This document shows, one piece after another, positions 43,681 through 51,996 of a DNA stretch of 64,000 nucleotides. Each line of letters begins with the position of its first letter. Position 1 is the first letter of the stretch. The DNA is taken from the NCBI RefSeq assembly GCF_010119245.1, contig NZ_WNKG01000016.1:1-64000 (forward strand), given 5' to 3'. The notes under the pieces are model-generated. The model worked only from the letters and a program-made list of their open reading frames with translations. It was not told the DNA's origin and searched no databases. The position numbers and the translations under genes are program-made. Source of the DNA: Cyclobacterium salsum. GTDB lineage: Bacteria > Bacteroidota > Bacteroidia > Cytophagales > Cyclobacteriaceae.

Positions 43681-44448
43681 ATGAAATTTTTAATTAACAA
43701 GCTTGCCTTTTATGGGCTACTCATTGGGGGGCTTTATGCTTGTTCAGTGCCTGAACGAGAAGATCCTTTTGTAGGACTGGCGGCTGCCAGGTGGGATGTT
43801 GGAAAATCAGCTAACTTTTTATTATCTGATGATCGGTTTACAAATTTGGAGCTGGAAATTGTTTACATGGAAGGATATAAGCCAACGGATTACCTGATGG
43901 AATCCATGGTTGAATTCCTTCAGGAAATAACGCGCAAACCCGGAGGTATTGAAATCATAGAAAATGAAATACCTGCGGAGGGCCAGGAATACTATTCCAC
44001 CCAGGATATTGGTGATTTGGAGGACCGGTATCGCGAGTGCTATAATGAGGGAAATACGTTATCGGTGTTTTTTTTAGTAGTAGACGGTTCTTTCATGCCG
44101 GATGAAGAAGGATTTTTCACCATAGGAGCTGCTTACCGAAATACAAGCATGGTTCTATTTGGAAAGAGAATTTCCGACAACTCCGGGGGATTCGGAAGAC
44201 CCTCCAGAGGAACACTGGAAACTACCACTGCTTTGCACGAATTGGGTCATCTTTTGGGATTGGTAAATGTCGGAAGTGAAATGGTCACCCCACATGAGGA
44301 TCAGGGAAAGGAATATCATTGTGACGATGACTCCTGTTTGATGTATTGGGCAGTAGAAACCAGCAATGTATTACGATTCACCCCACAAACCATTCCCAGG
44401 CTGGATGAAAACTGCCGAAAGGACCTACGCGCCAACGGAGGAAGGTAA
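43681..44448 (+). CDS. Metzincin-like membrane lipoprotein metalloprotease
   Basis: The 255-residue lipoprotein has its lipidation Cys at 21 (GGLYACS). The zincin motif HELGHLLGLVN (186-196) gives two zinc ligands, His186 and His190, and the catalytic Glu187. Seventeen residues on, HCDDDSCLMYW (213-223) resembles the HCx4CxM segment of archaemetzincins, and its Met221 is the likely Met-turn. The third zinc ligand could be His205 or His213. Position 196, normally His in metzincins, is Asn. It is probably a periplasmic or surface protease. No partner genes are recognised, and the next gene on the right is convergent. Confidence 0.75.
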   Translation: MKFLINKLAFYGLLIGGLYACSVPEREDPFVGLAAARWDVGKSANFLLSDDRFTNLELEIVYMEGYKPTDYLMESMVEFLQEITRKPGGIEIIENEIPAEGQEYYSTQDIGDLEDRYRECYNEGNTLSVFFLVVDGSFMPDEEGFFTIGAAYRNTSMVLFGKRISDNSGGFGRPSRGTLETTTALHELGHLLGLVNVGSEMVTPHEDQGKEYHCDDDSCLMYWAVETSNVLRFTPQTIPRLDENCRKDLRANGGR

Positions 44449-44450
44449 AT

Positions 44451-44472
44451 TCCCCCCGATGATTCGGGGGGA
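44451..44472. terminator. GC-rich hairpin between convergent genes
   Basis: tccccccga pairs perfectly with tcgggggga around a four-base loop. It lies between the metalloprotease gene and the leftward barrel gene. Neither side has a strong T-run, although AATTTA follows on the minus strand. Confidence 0.5.
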
Positions 44473-44477
44473 AGGGT

Positions 44478-45605
44478 TCAAAATTGGTTAAAAGGACTTG
44501 TTTCTTTTTTAACAAATCTCCACGCCAATCCTACATTGAGGAGGTAGTCGGCAAAAGCAGCATCCCCGTGGCGGTAATTATCAGGGGTAGTCGCCGCAAT
44601 GTCCGTTACGCTTCTCGTTCGGTTTCTGTGCAAGGCTACCGGCACATTCAAGTTAATCGTAAAGTTATTGATCATGTAACTAAAACCGGGCTCGATTGAA
44701 ATTACATACCCGGGTCGTCGGAATCCTTCATCTCCACCAAAAAGGTCCTTGACAGGAACTCCTTCTACCCGTCCCCCTAAAGACATCCCTAATCCGTGTA
44801 CAAAGAGAGACTTAAAGATTCCGGCCCTAAAGGCAAATTGATCGGGAACCGCCATGATGGCTTCATTCGATAAAACGGGGCTTAAGGTTTCCCGAAAGGT
44901 ACGAGTGCCATTCGTTGTTCGGGGATTGATGAGGTAGAAGCCATCGTAATACAGGACGAACTCTTTCCCTAAAAAGCGAAGGCCCTGGGTGTCCAAAATG
45001 AGTCCGAAACCGCCGTCTCCAGGCTGAATGGATTGATCTACCGGTCTTCTTTCCTGACTTCCAGACTCGCTTACATTATAGAAGGTGCTTTTCGCATTAT
45101 AATTTCCGGTGGGTAATTTTATACTGGCTCCAATTGCCATGTTTCCATTTGTGGCTTTGTCACCACTTAAGAGCCAATAACCTGCCCCTATTCTCATATC
45201 CGCTATTCCCTGCGAGTAGCTGCTGTGCCTTTCGGTTCTGCCATGTTCGTATAAGGAACTTCTCTCATTGTAAACAAAGGGTAAGGATACCAGTCCGTAA
45301 AGCCGATTAGTAAACGCATAGCTGATGTTCAGGTCCACCGAATGGGACCAGTTAATCACTTCTGTGTTGTTGGTAACACGGTCGGGCTCTTCATGCGAAC
45401 CCTTAAAATGCCTGAAAGAGCGGAAATACCGGTAGTTTGTGAGTACATTCCATTCCCCTTGTTGAAGGAGTTCTCCCTGGTTGAGGGAGTTGCCAATTCC
45501 TGAGAACTGCCGGATGGCTACGCATCCCTGGGCATTTACCCTTATCTCTGACAGAAAGAGCAAGATAATGGTGCAAGAAATAAGTAAAGAATATTTATTT
45601 TCCAT
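44478..45605 (-). CDS. Outer-membrane beta-barrel protein, possible transporter
   Basis: The 375-residue protein has a signal peptide ending at VNAQ. Many alternating strands follow (WNVLTNYRYFRSFRHFKG, SVDLNISYAFTNRLYGLVSLPFVYNE, LLNVGLAWRFV), which is the pattern of a porin-like barrel of about 14 strands. The layout is reminiscent of MetA/phenol-degradation-type barrel proteins, but I cannot assign a substrate. An unknown membrane protein gene lies 179 bases upstream on the same strand and may be co-transcribed. Confidence 0.7.
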   Translation of the reverse strand: MENKYSLLISCTIILLFLSEIRVNAQGCVAIRQFSGIGNSLNQGELLQQGEWNVLTNYRYFRSFRHFKGSHEEPDRVTNNTEVINWSHSVDLNISYAFTNRLYGLVSLPFVYNERSSLYEHGRTERHSSYSQGIADMRIGAGYWLLSGDKATNGNMAIGASIKLPTGNYNAKSTFYNVSESGSQERRPVDQSIQPGDGGFGLILDTQGLRFLGKEFVLYYDGFYLINPRTTNGTRTFRETLSPVLSNEAIMAVPDQFAFRAGIFKSLFVHGLGMSLGGRVEGVPVKDLFGGDEGFRRPGYVISIEPGFSYMINNFTINLNVPVALHRNRTRSVTDIAATTPDNYRHGDAAFADYLLNVGLAWRFVKKETSPFNQF

Positions 45606-45784
45606 TGGTTAAGTGCATTAGCGTAAAATAGTAATTTAATGATGGGCACCCACATGTGTTTCCTATCGTTTGTCGCTAGAGCTTTCAGCCAAAAGCGTTG
45701 TTGTTACCAAACAAGCAGTAGCCGGGCCTTAAGACAATTGATCGAAAGACCGGGTTTATCGGAGAGGTAAGAAGAAAGAAAATT

Positions 45785-46351
45785 TTATTTCAGGTGGTGT
45801 GCCAGTGGTGCAAAAAATGCATTCCAGGGTGGAGGAGTAGGTAATTGAAGGAAAATTTTATCCCAAATAGACGGAAGTAATCCTTTCCAATGGTGTTGGC
45901 TTAAATCGGGGATCGAAAAATGGGAGGAAAAAAGCGATAGGAGGTAGTCCTTGACCGAGGGTTGGCTGATTATTTTATTCTGCTCGCTTGAATTGGTGGT
46001 TTCCACCAGGGATAATACCCACTGTTTGGTATTTAATTCCAAAATGATTTTCGCCCGATCGGGTACATAAACCAGTTCGAAGGTGTCATTAATAAATCTT
46101 TTTTTGATGGCCCGATAGGCTTTTCCGTCCAGTTTGAAAGGGATATTAGCCAGCTGAAAGCCTTCTTCTTCGAATGAATAGGGGAGCTTCATCGGGATTT
46201 TCATGACCCGTTTTCCATCGAAAGATTCATGGAAGACCCTTTGCACCCAATCCTTTTCAATTTTGTATTGATACGCGGCATAGAAGGCATAGAACCCAAA
46301 ATGGTAACAGGTAAAACACCCTAAGAGCAGTATGGCCACGAATTGCTTCAT
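45785..46351 (-). CDS. Unknown protein with N-terminal membrane anchor, 188 residues
   Basis: I do not recognise this family. Residues about 5-27 form one hydrophobic segment with two Cys. The rest is a mixed alpha/beta domain with GKRVMKIPMKLPYSFEEEGFQ, FKLDGKAYRAIKKRF and ILELNTKQWVLSLVE. The tail is Pro- and His-rich (PTPPPWNAFFAPLAHHLK). The strand-rich first half could be a small periplasmic domain. It lies upstream of a barrel gene on the same strand. Confidence 0.65.
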   Translation of the reverse strand: MKQFVAILLLGCFTCYHFGFYAFYAAYQYKIEKDWVQRVFHESFDGKRVMKIPMKLPYSFEEEGFQLANIPFKLDGKAYRAIKKRFINDTFELVYVPDRAKIILELNTKQWVLSLVETTNSSEQNKIISQPSVKDYLLSLFSSHFSIPDLSQHHWKGLLPSIWDKIFLQLPTPPPWNAFFAPLAHHLK

Positions 46352-46436
46352 TCCTATCTAAAACTATCAAAAAATTGGGAATAAAGTAGGGATTTTTTTT
46401 GCGGATTAGAATAAATTCAAAAAATACGATCTGTTG

Positions 46437-46700
46437 TTAATCTTTTACTTCCTCATAATCGATGTAATCGCCACCAGAAATGTTTCCGGATGATCCTTTT
46501 TTCTGGTCGCCAGGCACGAAATCCACGTTTACGTTTCCGTCCTTCGGTTTATTTTTTTTTCTAGCTTCTTCCCGCTGAGCAGCCTGAACCTGATCAGCAA
46601 ACTTTTTAAGTTTGCTATTCAGGAAGTAACGAAGCAGACTTGAAAATATCCAACCCAGCGCAATGAAGAATATAATAATCTTTAAAATCATGGTAACCAA
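46437..46700 (-). CDS. DUF4834 family small membrane protein
   Basis: The 87-residue protein has one membrane helix (about 4-24), a basic coiled stretch (SKLKKFADQVQAAQREEARKK) and an acidic tail ending YIDYEEVKD. This layout matches the DUF4834 family of Bacteroidota, whose role is unknown. The start might be the second ATG at 46691. It is a single gene between the unknown membrane protein and carB. Confidence 0.75.
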   Translation of the reverse strand: MVTMILKIIIFFIALGWIFSSLLRYFLNSKLKKFADQVQAAQREEARKKNKPKDGNVNVDFVPGDQKKGSSGNISGGDYIDYEEVKD

Positions 46701-46831
46701 TTTTGAAAATCCAGTGATTGAAAAGGGACTGATACGTTATCCCCTTAATCTCCTAACGGAAATTTTCATTTCACCATTCAATATTAAAAGAAAAAAAATA
46801 GAAATACCAATTCGGTTTTCTCCCGAGCGTA

Positions 46832-46868
46832 GTAAAAAATAGCCCGGCCTCGGGTAAAGGAGGCCGGG
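46832..46868 (-). terminator. Terminator of carB
   Basis: On the minus strand cccggcctc pairs with gaggccggg around an eight-base loop, followed by ctattttttact. It lies just downstream of the carB stop. Confidence 0.82.
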
Positions 46869-46888
46869 ATTTAGAGACGCTGCGAACA

Positions 46889-49708
46889 TTACCTGCTCAG
46901 GTAAAGGTTTCTCTCAGCATAGATTTTAAGAAAGTAATCATCCATCAAATCATCGATAAAATAAATAGCTTCTCCCGTTGATTTCATTTCAGGTCCCAGT
47001 TCCTTGTTGACATTTGGGAATTTATGGAATGAAAAAACCGGTTCTTTGATGGCATACCCTTTTTTGATGGGGGCGAAATCGAAATCCTTCACTTTCTTCT
47101 CTCCCAGCATCACCTTAGTGGCAAAGTTAACATAGGGTTCCTGATAAGCTTTGCAGATAAAGGGAACCGTTCGGGATGCCCTGGGATTTGCTTCGATGAC
47201 GTAAACTTTGTCGTTTTTTATGGCAAACTGAATATTAATCAGGCCTTTGGTTTCCAGGGCTAAAGCAATTTTCTCGGTAAAGGTTTCAATTTGCCGGATG
47301 ACCAGGTCCCCGAGATTATAGGGAGGCAGTACGGCATACGAGTCGCCGGAATGGATTCCAGCTGGCTCTATGTGTTGCATGATTCCGATGATATAGACAT
47401 TTTCTCCGTCGCAAATAGCGTCAGCCTCGGCCTCAATGGCACCTTCCAGGAAATGATCGAGCAGTATTTCATTATTAGGAATGTCTCGTAGCACGTTTAC
47501 TACATGCTGTTCCAGCTCTTTTTCATTGATAACGATCTTCATTCCCTGGCCACCCAGCACATAAGAAGGTCTTACCAATAGGGGGAATCCTAATGTTTTG
47601 CAAAGCTCCAGTGCCTCGTCTGTGCTGTGAATGGTGCCAAATTCGGGGTAAGGAACTCCGTTTTCTTTGAGTAAAGTCGAAAATTGTCCTCGATCTTCTG
47701 CCAGGTCAAGCGCCCGGAAACTGGTGCCCAGAATGGGTATATTGTATTTATCCAGCTTTTCGGCCAACTTTAGCGCCGTTTGTCCTCCCAATTGCACAAT
47801 GACACCAACGGGTTTTTCATGGAGAATGATCTCATAAATATGTTCCCAAAATACCGGCTCAAAGTAAAGCTTATCCGCAATGTCAAAGTCGGTGGAAACC
47901 GTCTCAGGGTTACAGTTTATCATGATGGTTTCATAGCCGCATTCCTTTGCTGCCAACACCCCATGGACACAGGAGTAGTCAAACTCAATTCCCTGACCTA
48001 CGCGGTTAGGGCCTGAGCCCAAGACTACTACCTTTTTCTTATCAGAAACTTCGGATTCGTTTTCCTCACCGAAGCTGGAGTAGAAATAGGGGGTTTGGGC
48101 TTCAAATTCGGCAGCGCAGGTATCTACCAATTTGAATACCCGGCGAATACCCATTTCATCCCTTCTTTTGTTGAAGACCTCACTTTCCAGGCATCCCAGT
48201 AAATGGGCTATTTGCCTGTCTGCATACCCCTTATGCTTTGCTTTTTTCATCAGTTCTGCATCGATGGTCTGCAGGGTTTCTTTTCCCAGCGTGATGTCCA
48301 AATGCACCAACTCCTCAATTTGCTTCAAAAACCATTTGTCAATTTTGGTCAGATCTTGAATAGTCCGGAAGGAAATTCCAAGTTTAAAGGCATCGTAAAT
48401 GTGGAATAACCTGTTCCAGCTTGGGTTGGCCAGGCTATATAGAATTTCTTCCTGATTTTTCAGTTCCTTACCATCCGCTCCAAGTCCATTTCGTTTGATT
48501 TCCAGTGATTGACAGGCCTTTTGAAGGGCTTCCTGGAAGTTGCGGCCGATGCCCATTACTTCCCCGACCGCTTTCATGGAAAGCCCCAGTTTTCTGTCGG
48601 ACCCTTTAAATTTATCAAAATTCCATCGTGGAATTTTCACGATTACATAATCGATGGCTGGCTCAAAAAAGGCGGAGGTGTTTCCGGTGATAGAGTTTTT
48701 CAATTCGTCCAGATTGTACCCTATGGAGAGTTTGGCTGCTACTTTAGCAATGGGGTAGCCCGTTGCCTTAGAAGCCAGTGCGGAGGATCTGGAAACCCGG
48801 GGATTGATTTCCACACCAATGATGGTTTGGTTGTCCGGGCTCACGGCAAACTGAACATTGCATCCGCCGGCGAAATTACCAATGCCTTCCATCATGCGAA
48901 TGGCCTTGTTTCTCATTTCCTGATATACCGTATCTGGAAGCGTCATGGCGGGGGCAACAGTGATTGAATCTCCGGTATGTACACCCATGGGGTCAAAGTT
49001 CTCAATAGAACAGATGACCACCATATTACCGATATTATCGCGCAATACTTCCAGCTCGTATTCTTTCCATCCAAGAATACTTTGCTCTACCAATACCTCG
49101 TGGGTAGGGGAGGCCTGCAGGCCAGCGCTAAGTGCTTTTTCAAAATTTTCCGGACCGTCAACAAACCCTCCTCCGGTGCCTCCCAGCGTATAGGAAGGTC
49201 GGATGACCAGGGGAAAACCGATTTCCTGGGCAATTTCTTTTCCCTGAAGAAAGGAAGTAGCTGTTCGCCCAATGCAAACGTCTACGTTTAACTTTTCCAT
49301 CAATGCCTTGAATTTTTCCCTGTTTTCAGCAGTTTCAATGGCATCTATGTCTACGCCGATCATTTTTGTCCCGAATTTTTGCCAGATTCCTGCCTTGTCA
49401 CAATCAATGGCAAGATTGAGTGCTGTCTGTCCGCCCATGGTCGGCAATACACAATCAATATCCGGATGCTCTTTCAAAATCTGAACGATGGATTTTTTCT
49501 CCAAAGGCAACAAGTAAACATTGTCAGCCGTCACCGGATCGGTCATTATGGTAGCCGGATTGGAATTAATTAGGGTTACTTTGATTCCTTCTTCCCGGAG
49601 GGAACGGGCTGCCTGGGAGCCGGCGTAATCAAATTCACAGGCCTGACCAATGATGATGGGCCCGCTTCCGATGATGAGGACATGTTTGATGCTACTGTCT
49701 TTTGGCAT
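46889..49708 (-). CDS. carB: Carbamoyl-phosphate synthase large subunit CarB, without the MGS domain
   Basis: The 939-residue protein contains two ATP-grasp halves. The first begins KHVLIIGSGPIIIGQACEFDYAGSQA and the second, near residue 555, begins KKVVVLGSGPNRVGQGIEFDYSC. Both carry the GG-rich ATP loops and metal-binding ENP/NPR segments. Escherichia coli CarB has about 1073 residues. Here the protein ends 20-odd residues after GPEMKSTGEA, so the C-terminal methylglyoxal-synthase-like allosteric domain is absent. Regulation by UMP or ornithine in that domain is therefore not expected. carA is not adjacent. It supplies carbamoyl phosphate to pyrimidine synthesis (pyrB in this window) and arginine. 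Confidence 0.95.
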   Translation of the reverse strand: MPKDSSIKHVLIIGSGPIIIGQACEFDYAGSQAARSLREEGIKVTLINSNPATIMTDPVTADNVYLLPLEKKSIVQILKEHPDIDCVLPTMGGQTALNLAIDCDKAGIWQKFGTKMIGVDIDAIETAENREKFKALMEKLNVDVCIGRTATSFLQGKEIAQEIGFPLVIRPSYTLGGTGGGFVDGPENFEKALSAGLQASPTHEVLVEQSILGWKEYELEVLRDNIGNMVVICSIENFDPMGVHTGDSITVAPAMTLPDTVYQEMRNKAIRMMEGIGNFAGGCNVQFAVSPDNQTIIGVEINPRVSRSSALASKATGYPIAKVAAKLSIGYNLDELKNSITGNTSAFFEPAIDYVIVKIPRWNFDKFKGSDRKLGLSMKAVGEVMGIGRNFQEALQKACQSLEIKRNGLGADGKELKNQEEILYSLANPSWNRLFHIYDAFKLGISFRTIQDLTKIDKWFLKQIEELVHLDITLGKETLQTIDAELMKKAKHKGYADRQIAHLLGCLESEVFNKRRDEMGIRRVFKLVDTCAAEFEAQTPYFYSSFGEENESEVSDKKKVVVLGSGPNRVGQGIEFDYSCVHGVLAAKECGYETIMINCNPETVSTDFDIADKLYFEPVFWEHIYEIILHEKPVGVIVQLGGQTALKLAEKLDKYNIPILGTSFRALDLAEDRGQFSTLLKENGVPYPEFGTIHSTDEALELCKTLGFPLLVRPSYVLGGQGMKIVINEKELEQHVVNVLRDIPNNEILLDHFLEGAIEAEADAICDGENVYIIGIMQHIEPAGIHSGDSYAVLPPYNLGDLVIRQIETFTEKIALALETKGLINIQFAIKNDKVYVIEANPRASRTVPFICKAYQEPYVNFATKVMLGEKKVKDFDFAPIKKGYAIKEPVFSFHKFPNVNKELGPEMKSTGEAIYFIDDLMDDYFLKIYAERNLYLSR

Positions 49709-49751
49709 GCTTGATGGTTTTAGAAGTGCTTTACTTTTGGCTAAATTGGTG

Positions 49752-49759
49752 CAAAATTA
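49752..49759 (-). promoter_or_regulatory. Putative carB promoter (-7 element)
   Basis: The minus strand reads TAATTTTG, an exact -7 match, about 44 bases before the carB start. The -33 position has no TTTG, so support is moderate. Confidence 0.4.
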
Positions 49760-49917
49760 AACAAATTTATTAAAGATGCACGGAAAACCCCCGCCCGTTT
49801 CATAAACTAATATCGCTTCACTTTGCGAAATACCGTTTAGGCCGTTACTAAATCAAATGGGTTTTCTTTTTATAATGACCCTACCAAGGTTGCCAACCCG
49901 TGAATTGCAAGGGACTG

Positions 49918-49948
49918 TTGTGAAATGCAGTGCTTGTTTGTACATTTA
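49918..49948 (+). promoter_or_regulatory. Putative promoter of the DUF4202 gene
   Basis: TTG at 49918-49920, a 20-base spacer and TACATTTA at 49941-49948 fit the Bacteroidota pattern with one mismatch in the -7 box. The start codon follows 23 bases later. Confidence 0.45.
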
Positions 49949-49970
49949 TTTCTCCAACGACTAGTAAACT

Positions 49971-50579
49971 ATGAGTGAATCTAACGAATCCCGGTTTAAA
50001 AACACCATCAAAGATATAGATGCCGTCAATGCACAGGATCCTAATCAGGAAATGGTAAACGGCAAATCCATTGCCAAAGAATTAATATACGGCATACGCA
50101 TGTCCGAGATGTTGATGGAAACCTATCCGGATGCCGAGGAAAGCTTGCGAGTGGCCGCCCGATGTCAACATATTAGCCGCTGGTCGATTCCCAGGGAGGA
50201 TTACCCTATGGATAGAAAAGGATACCTGCTTTGGCGAACCAAACTCAAGCAATTTCATGGAAAAATGGCAGGTGAAATCATGTTAGCAAACGGTTATTCC
50301 CAGGAGGAAATTCGTCAAGTAGATGACTATCTCAATAAAAGAAGGCTGAAAACGGATCCTGGGGTTCAGGCACTGGAGGATGTGATCTGCCTGGTGTTTT
50401 TGAAATATTACTTTGAAGCATTTCACCAAAAACACCAGCATGAAGAACCCAAACTGATTGCCATTATTCAGAAAACCTGGAATAAAATGTCTGAAAAAGG
50501 AAGGCAAAAAGCCCTTACCCTGAACCACTCCGCTGCTGCCAATAAGGTGCTTTCAAAAGCCCTGGCCGATGAAGCCTAA
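49971..50579 (+). CDS. DUF4202 domain protein
   Basis: The 202-residue soluble protein fits DUF4202: KNTIKDIDAVNAQDPN, GKSIAKELIYGIRMSEML, RVAARCQHISRWSIPREDYP and ALEDVICLVFLKYYFEAF. The pattern of an R..CQHI..W segment with a later ED pair in an all-helical protein is compatible with an HD-like fold, but I cannot confirm metal ligands. Function is unknown. It has its own promoter and ends against the convergent isomerase-like gene (adjacent stop codons). Confidence 0.85.
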   Translation: MSESNESRFKNTIKDIDAVNAQDPNQEMVNGKSIAKELIYGIRMSEMLMETYPDAEESLRVAARCQHISRWSIPREDYPMDRKGYLLWRTKLKQFHGKMAGEIMLANGYSQEEIRQVDDYLNKRRLKTDPGVQALEDVICLVFLKYYFEAFHQKHQHEEPKLIAIIQKTWNKMSEKGRQKALTLNHSAAANKVLSKALADEA

Positions 50580-51521
50580 TCAGGACATTATTTGCCGGTA
50601 GGTCATTACATCCTTTTCGATGGCAGCTAAAATTTCCTTTTTATCCATTGTAGGAGAGGAGTCTCCATGCTCTGCCCCGCCCAGATCGTATTCTACATGG
50701 AGTATTTTGGGCAGACTTCCCGTAAACCCCTCGTGTTCCATCAGTAGCTGGAAGTTTACATTTCCTTTACCCAACGGTACATTTACGGGCTGATCCTTTT
50801 TGTTGGATGGATTGCCCCAAACAAAGTCTTTGAGGTCAAAACTTCTGATTTGATCGCTTATCAGGTGAAAGACGTTTTCGTAGGACTGGTAACCCTCTAC
50901 CTGGGAATGCCTCAAGTCAAACTGCACCCCGATATGATCCGGATCAATGCCCTCCAACAGGTGGTAAATTTCCCATACCGACCCTCCGATTCTTTTCCCC
51001 GCGTGGTTTTGGTAGTGTCCGGTTACACCATGTTTGGCATGGAGTTCTGCTAACCGTCGCATCTCCCCGTTAAGCCTTTTAAGCTCCCCTACAATATCTT
51101 TTGAGGTAAATGAGAGGTACCCCATCCGGTAATCCTTTATTCCCTCTCCAGCCAGTATCCGTAGAAACTCGTCCATTTGGTTCATTTGTCTCACATTCAT
51201 ATCGGTGGTGAGGACCGGCCTATTCAGCCCCAGGCGCTCACTTTCAGCGACAATAGCCGGTAATTTTTTTGATAATTCATCTTTATCAAAAAAACCATTT
51301 TTTCTAACCGGAAGGTCTATTCCCTCAAAACCCAGGGTCTTCACGGTATCCGGCAGCTCGCTGAGGGGGAGCCATTGAAGAACTTTGGTGAACAGGTAAA
51401 ACGGTCCCGGTGCCCGCATGTGGGAGAAAGGCTGGGAGATCGCATTGGCATTAACTCCGGGCAAGATCAAACCGGATCCGGCCGCCCAAAAGATTTTTTT
51501 GATGGAAGTTCTTCTTTGCAT
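50580..51521 (-). CDS. Tat-exported sugar phosphate isomerase/epimerase-like protein
   Basis: The 313-residue protein begins MQRRTSIKKIFWAAG, a plausible twin-arginine signal, so it is probably periplasmic. The rest is a xylose-isomerase-like TIM barrel. Marks are LGFEGIDLPVRKNG, an HYQNHAGKRIGGSVWEIYHLL helix, GVQFDLRHSQVEGY and SFDLKDFVWG, which carry the usual metal-binding Glu/Asp/His positions. The substrate is unknown. Similar exported proteins in Bacteroidota often work with Gfo/Idh oxidoreductases, but none is present here. Confidence 0.82.
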   Translation of the reverse strand: MQRRTSIKKIFWAAGSGLILPGVNANAISQPFSHMRAPGPFYLFTKVLQWLPLSELPDTVKTLGFEGIDLPVRKNGFFDKDELSKKLPAIVAESERLGLNRPVLTTDMNVRQMNQMDEFLRILAGEGIKDYRMGYLSFTSKDIVGELKRLNGEMRRLAELHAKHGVTGHYQNHAGKRIGGSVWEIYHLLEGIDPDHIGVQFDLRHSQVEGYQSYENVFHLISDQIRSFDLKDFVWGNPSNKKDQPVNVPLGKGNVNFQLLMEHEGFTGSLPKILHVEYDLGGAEHGDSSPTMDKKEILAAIEKDVMTYRQIMS

Positions 51522-51708
51522 GTTAGGTTATTTGGCTGGAACACATTTCTAAGTGGTTCAAGGTAGGGTTTTGAGAGAATTACCGCAAGAATTTTATGAT
51601 AAAATGGTCTTCTTGGCGAGGCGGAAATATAAATTTCCAAACTGCTCAAATGGATTTGGATTTAAGAAATTCTCTCGGATAAAGCTGATGGCTATGCTAG
51701 AACTACGA

Positions 51709-51996
51709 TCAAACCAAAACGAAAAATAAAAAGGCCACCCCCAGAACCAAAACCATTTTTTTTGCTTTTTCCTTTTGAGCGGGATCCAGATTTCTCGCTC
51801 TCAGGACCAATACGGACAGGCTGATTCCTAAAAGCTGAAAGGCCAATCCAATCCCCGTAAAATAACTGCCATAGGCGGTTCCGGGTAATTGCCAGGCAAG
51901 AAGCACCAATGGCACCATACAGAAAAGAATACCAGCCAACCCGGCTAAAAAGGAGCGGGTCAAATATGTTTCCGCCTTGTTTGTGGGTCCTTTCAT
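51709..51996 (-). CDS. Small membrane protein, 95 residues
   Basis: The protein has three hydrophobic segments (about 15-35, 43-65 and 80-95), with a basic stretch RNLDPAQKEKAKK before the last. I do not recognise a family. The start overlaps the polX stop by four bases (ATGA), which supports this frame. A different frame over the same bases (51692-52021) lacks any such features. Confidence 0.65.
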   Translation of the reverse strand: MKGPTNKAETYLTRSFLAGLAGILFCMVPLVLLAWQLPGTAYGSYFTGIGLAFQLLGISLSVLVLRARNLDPAQKEKAKKMVLVLGVAFLFFVLV

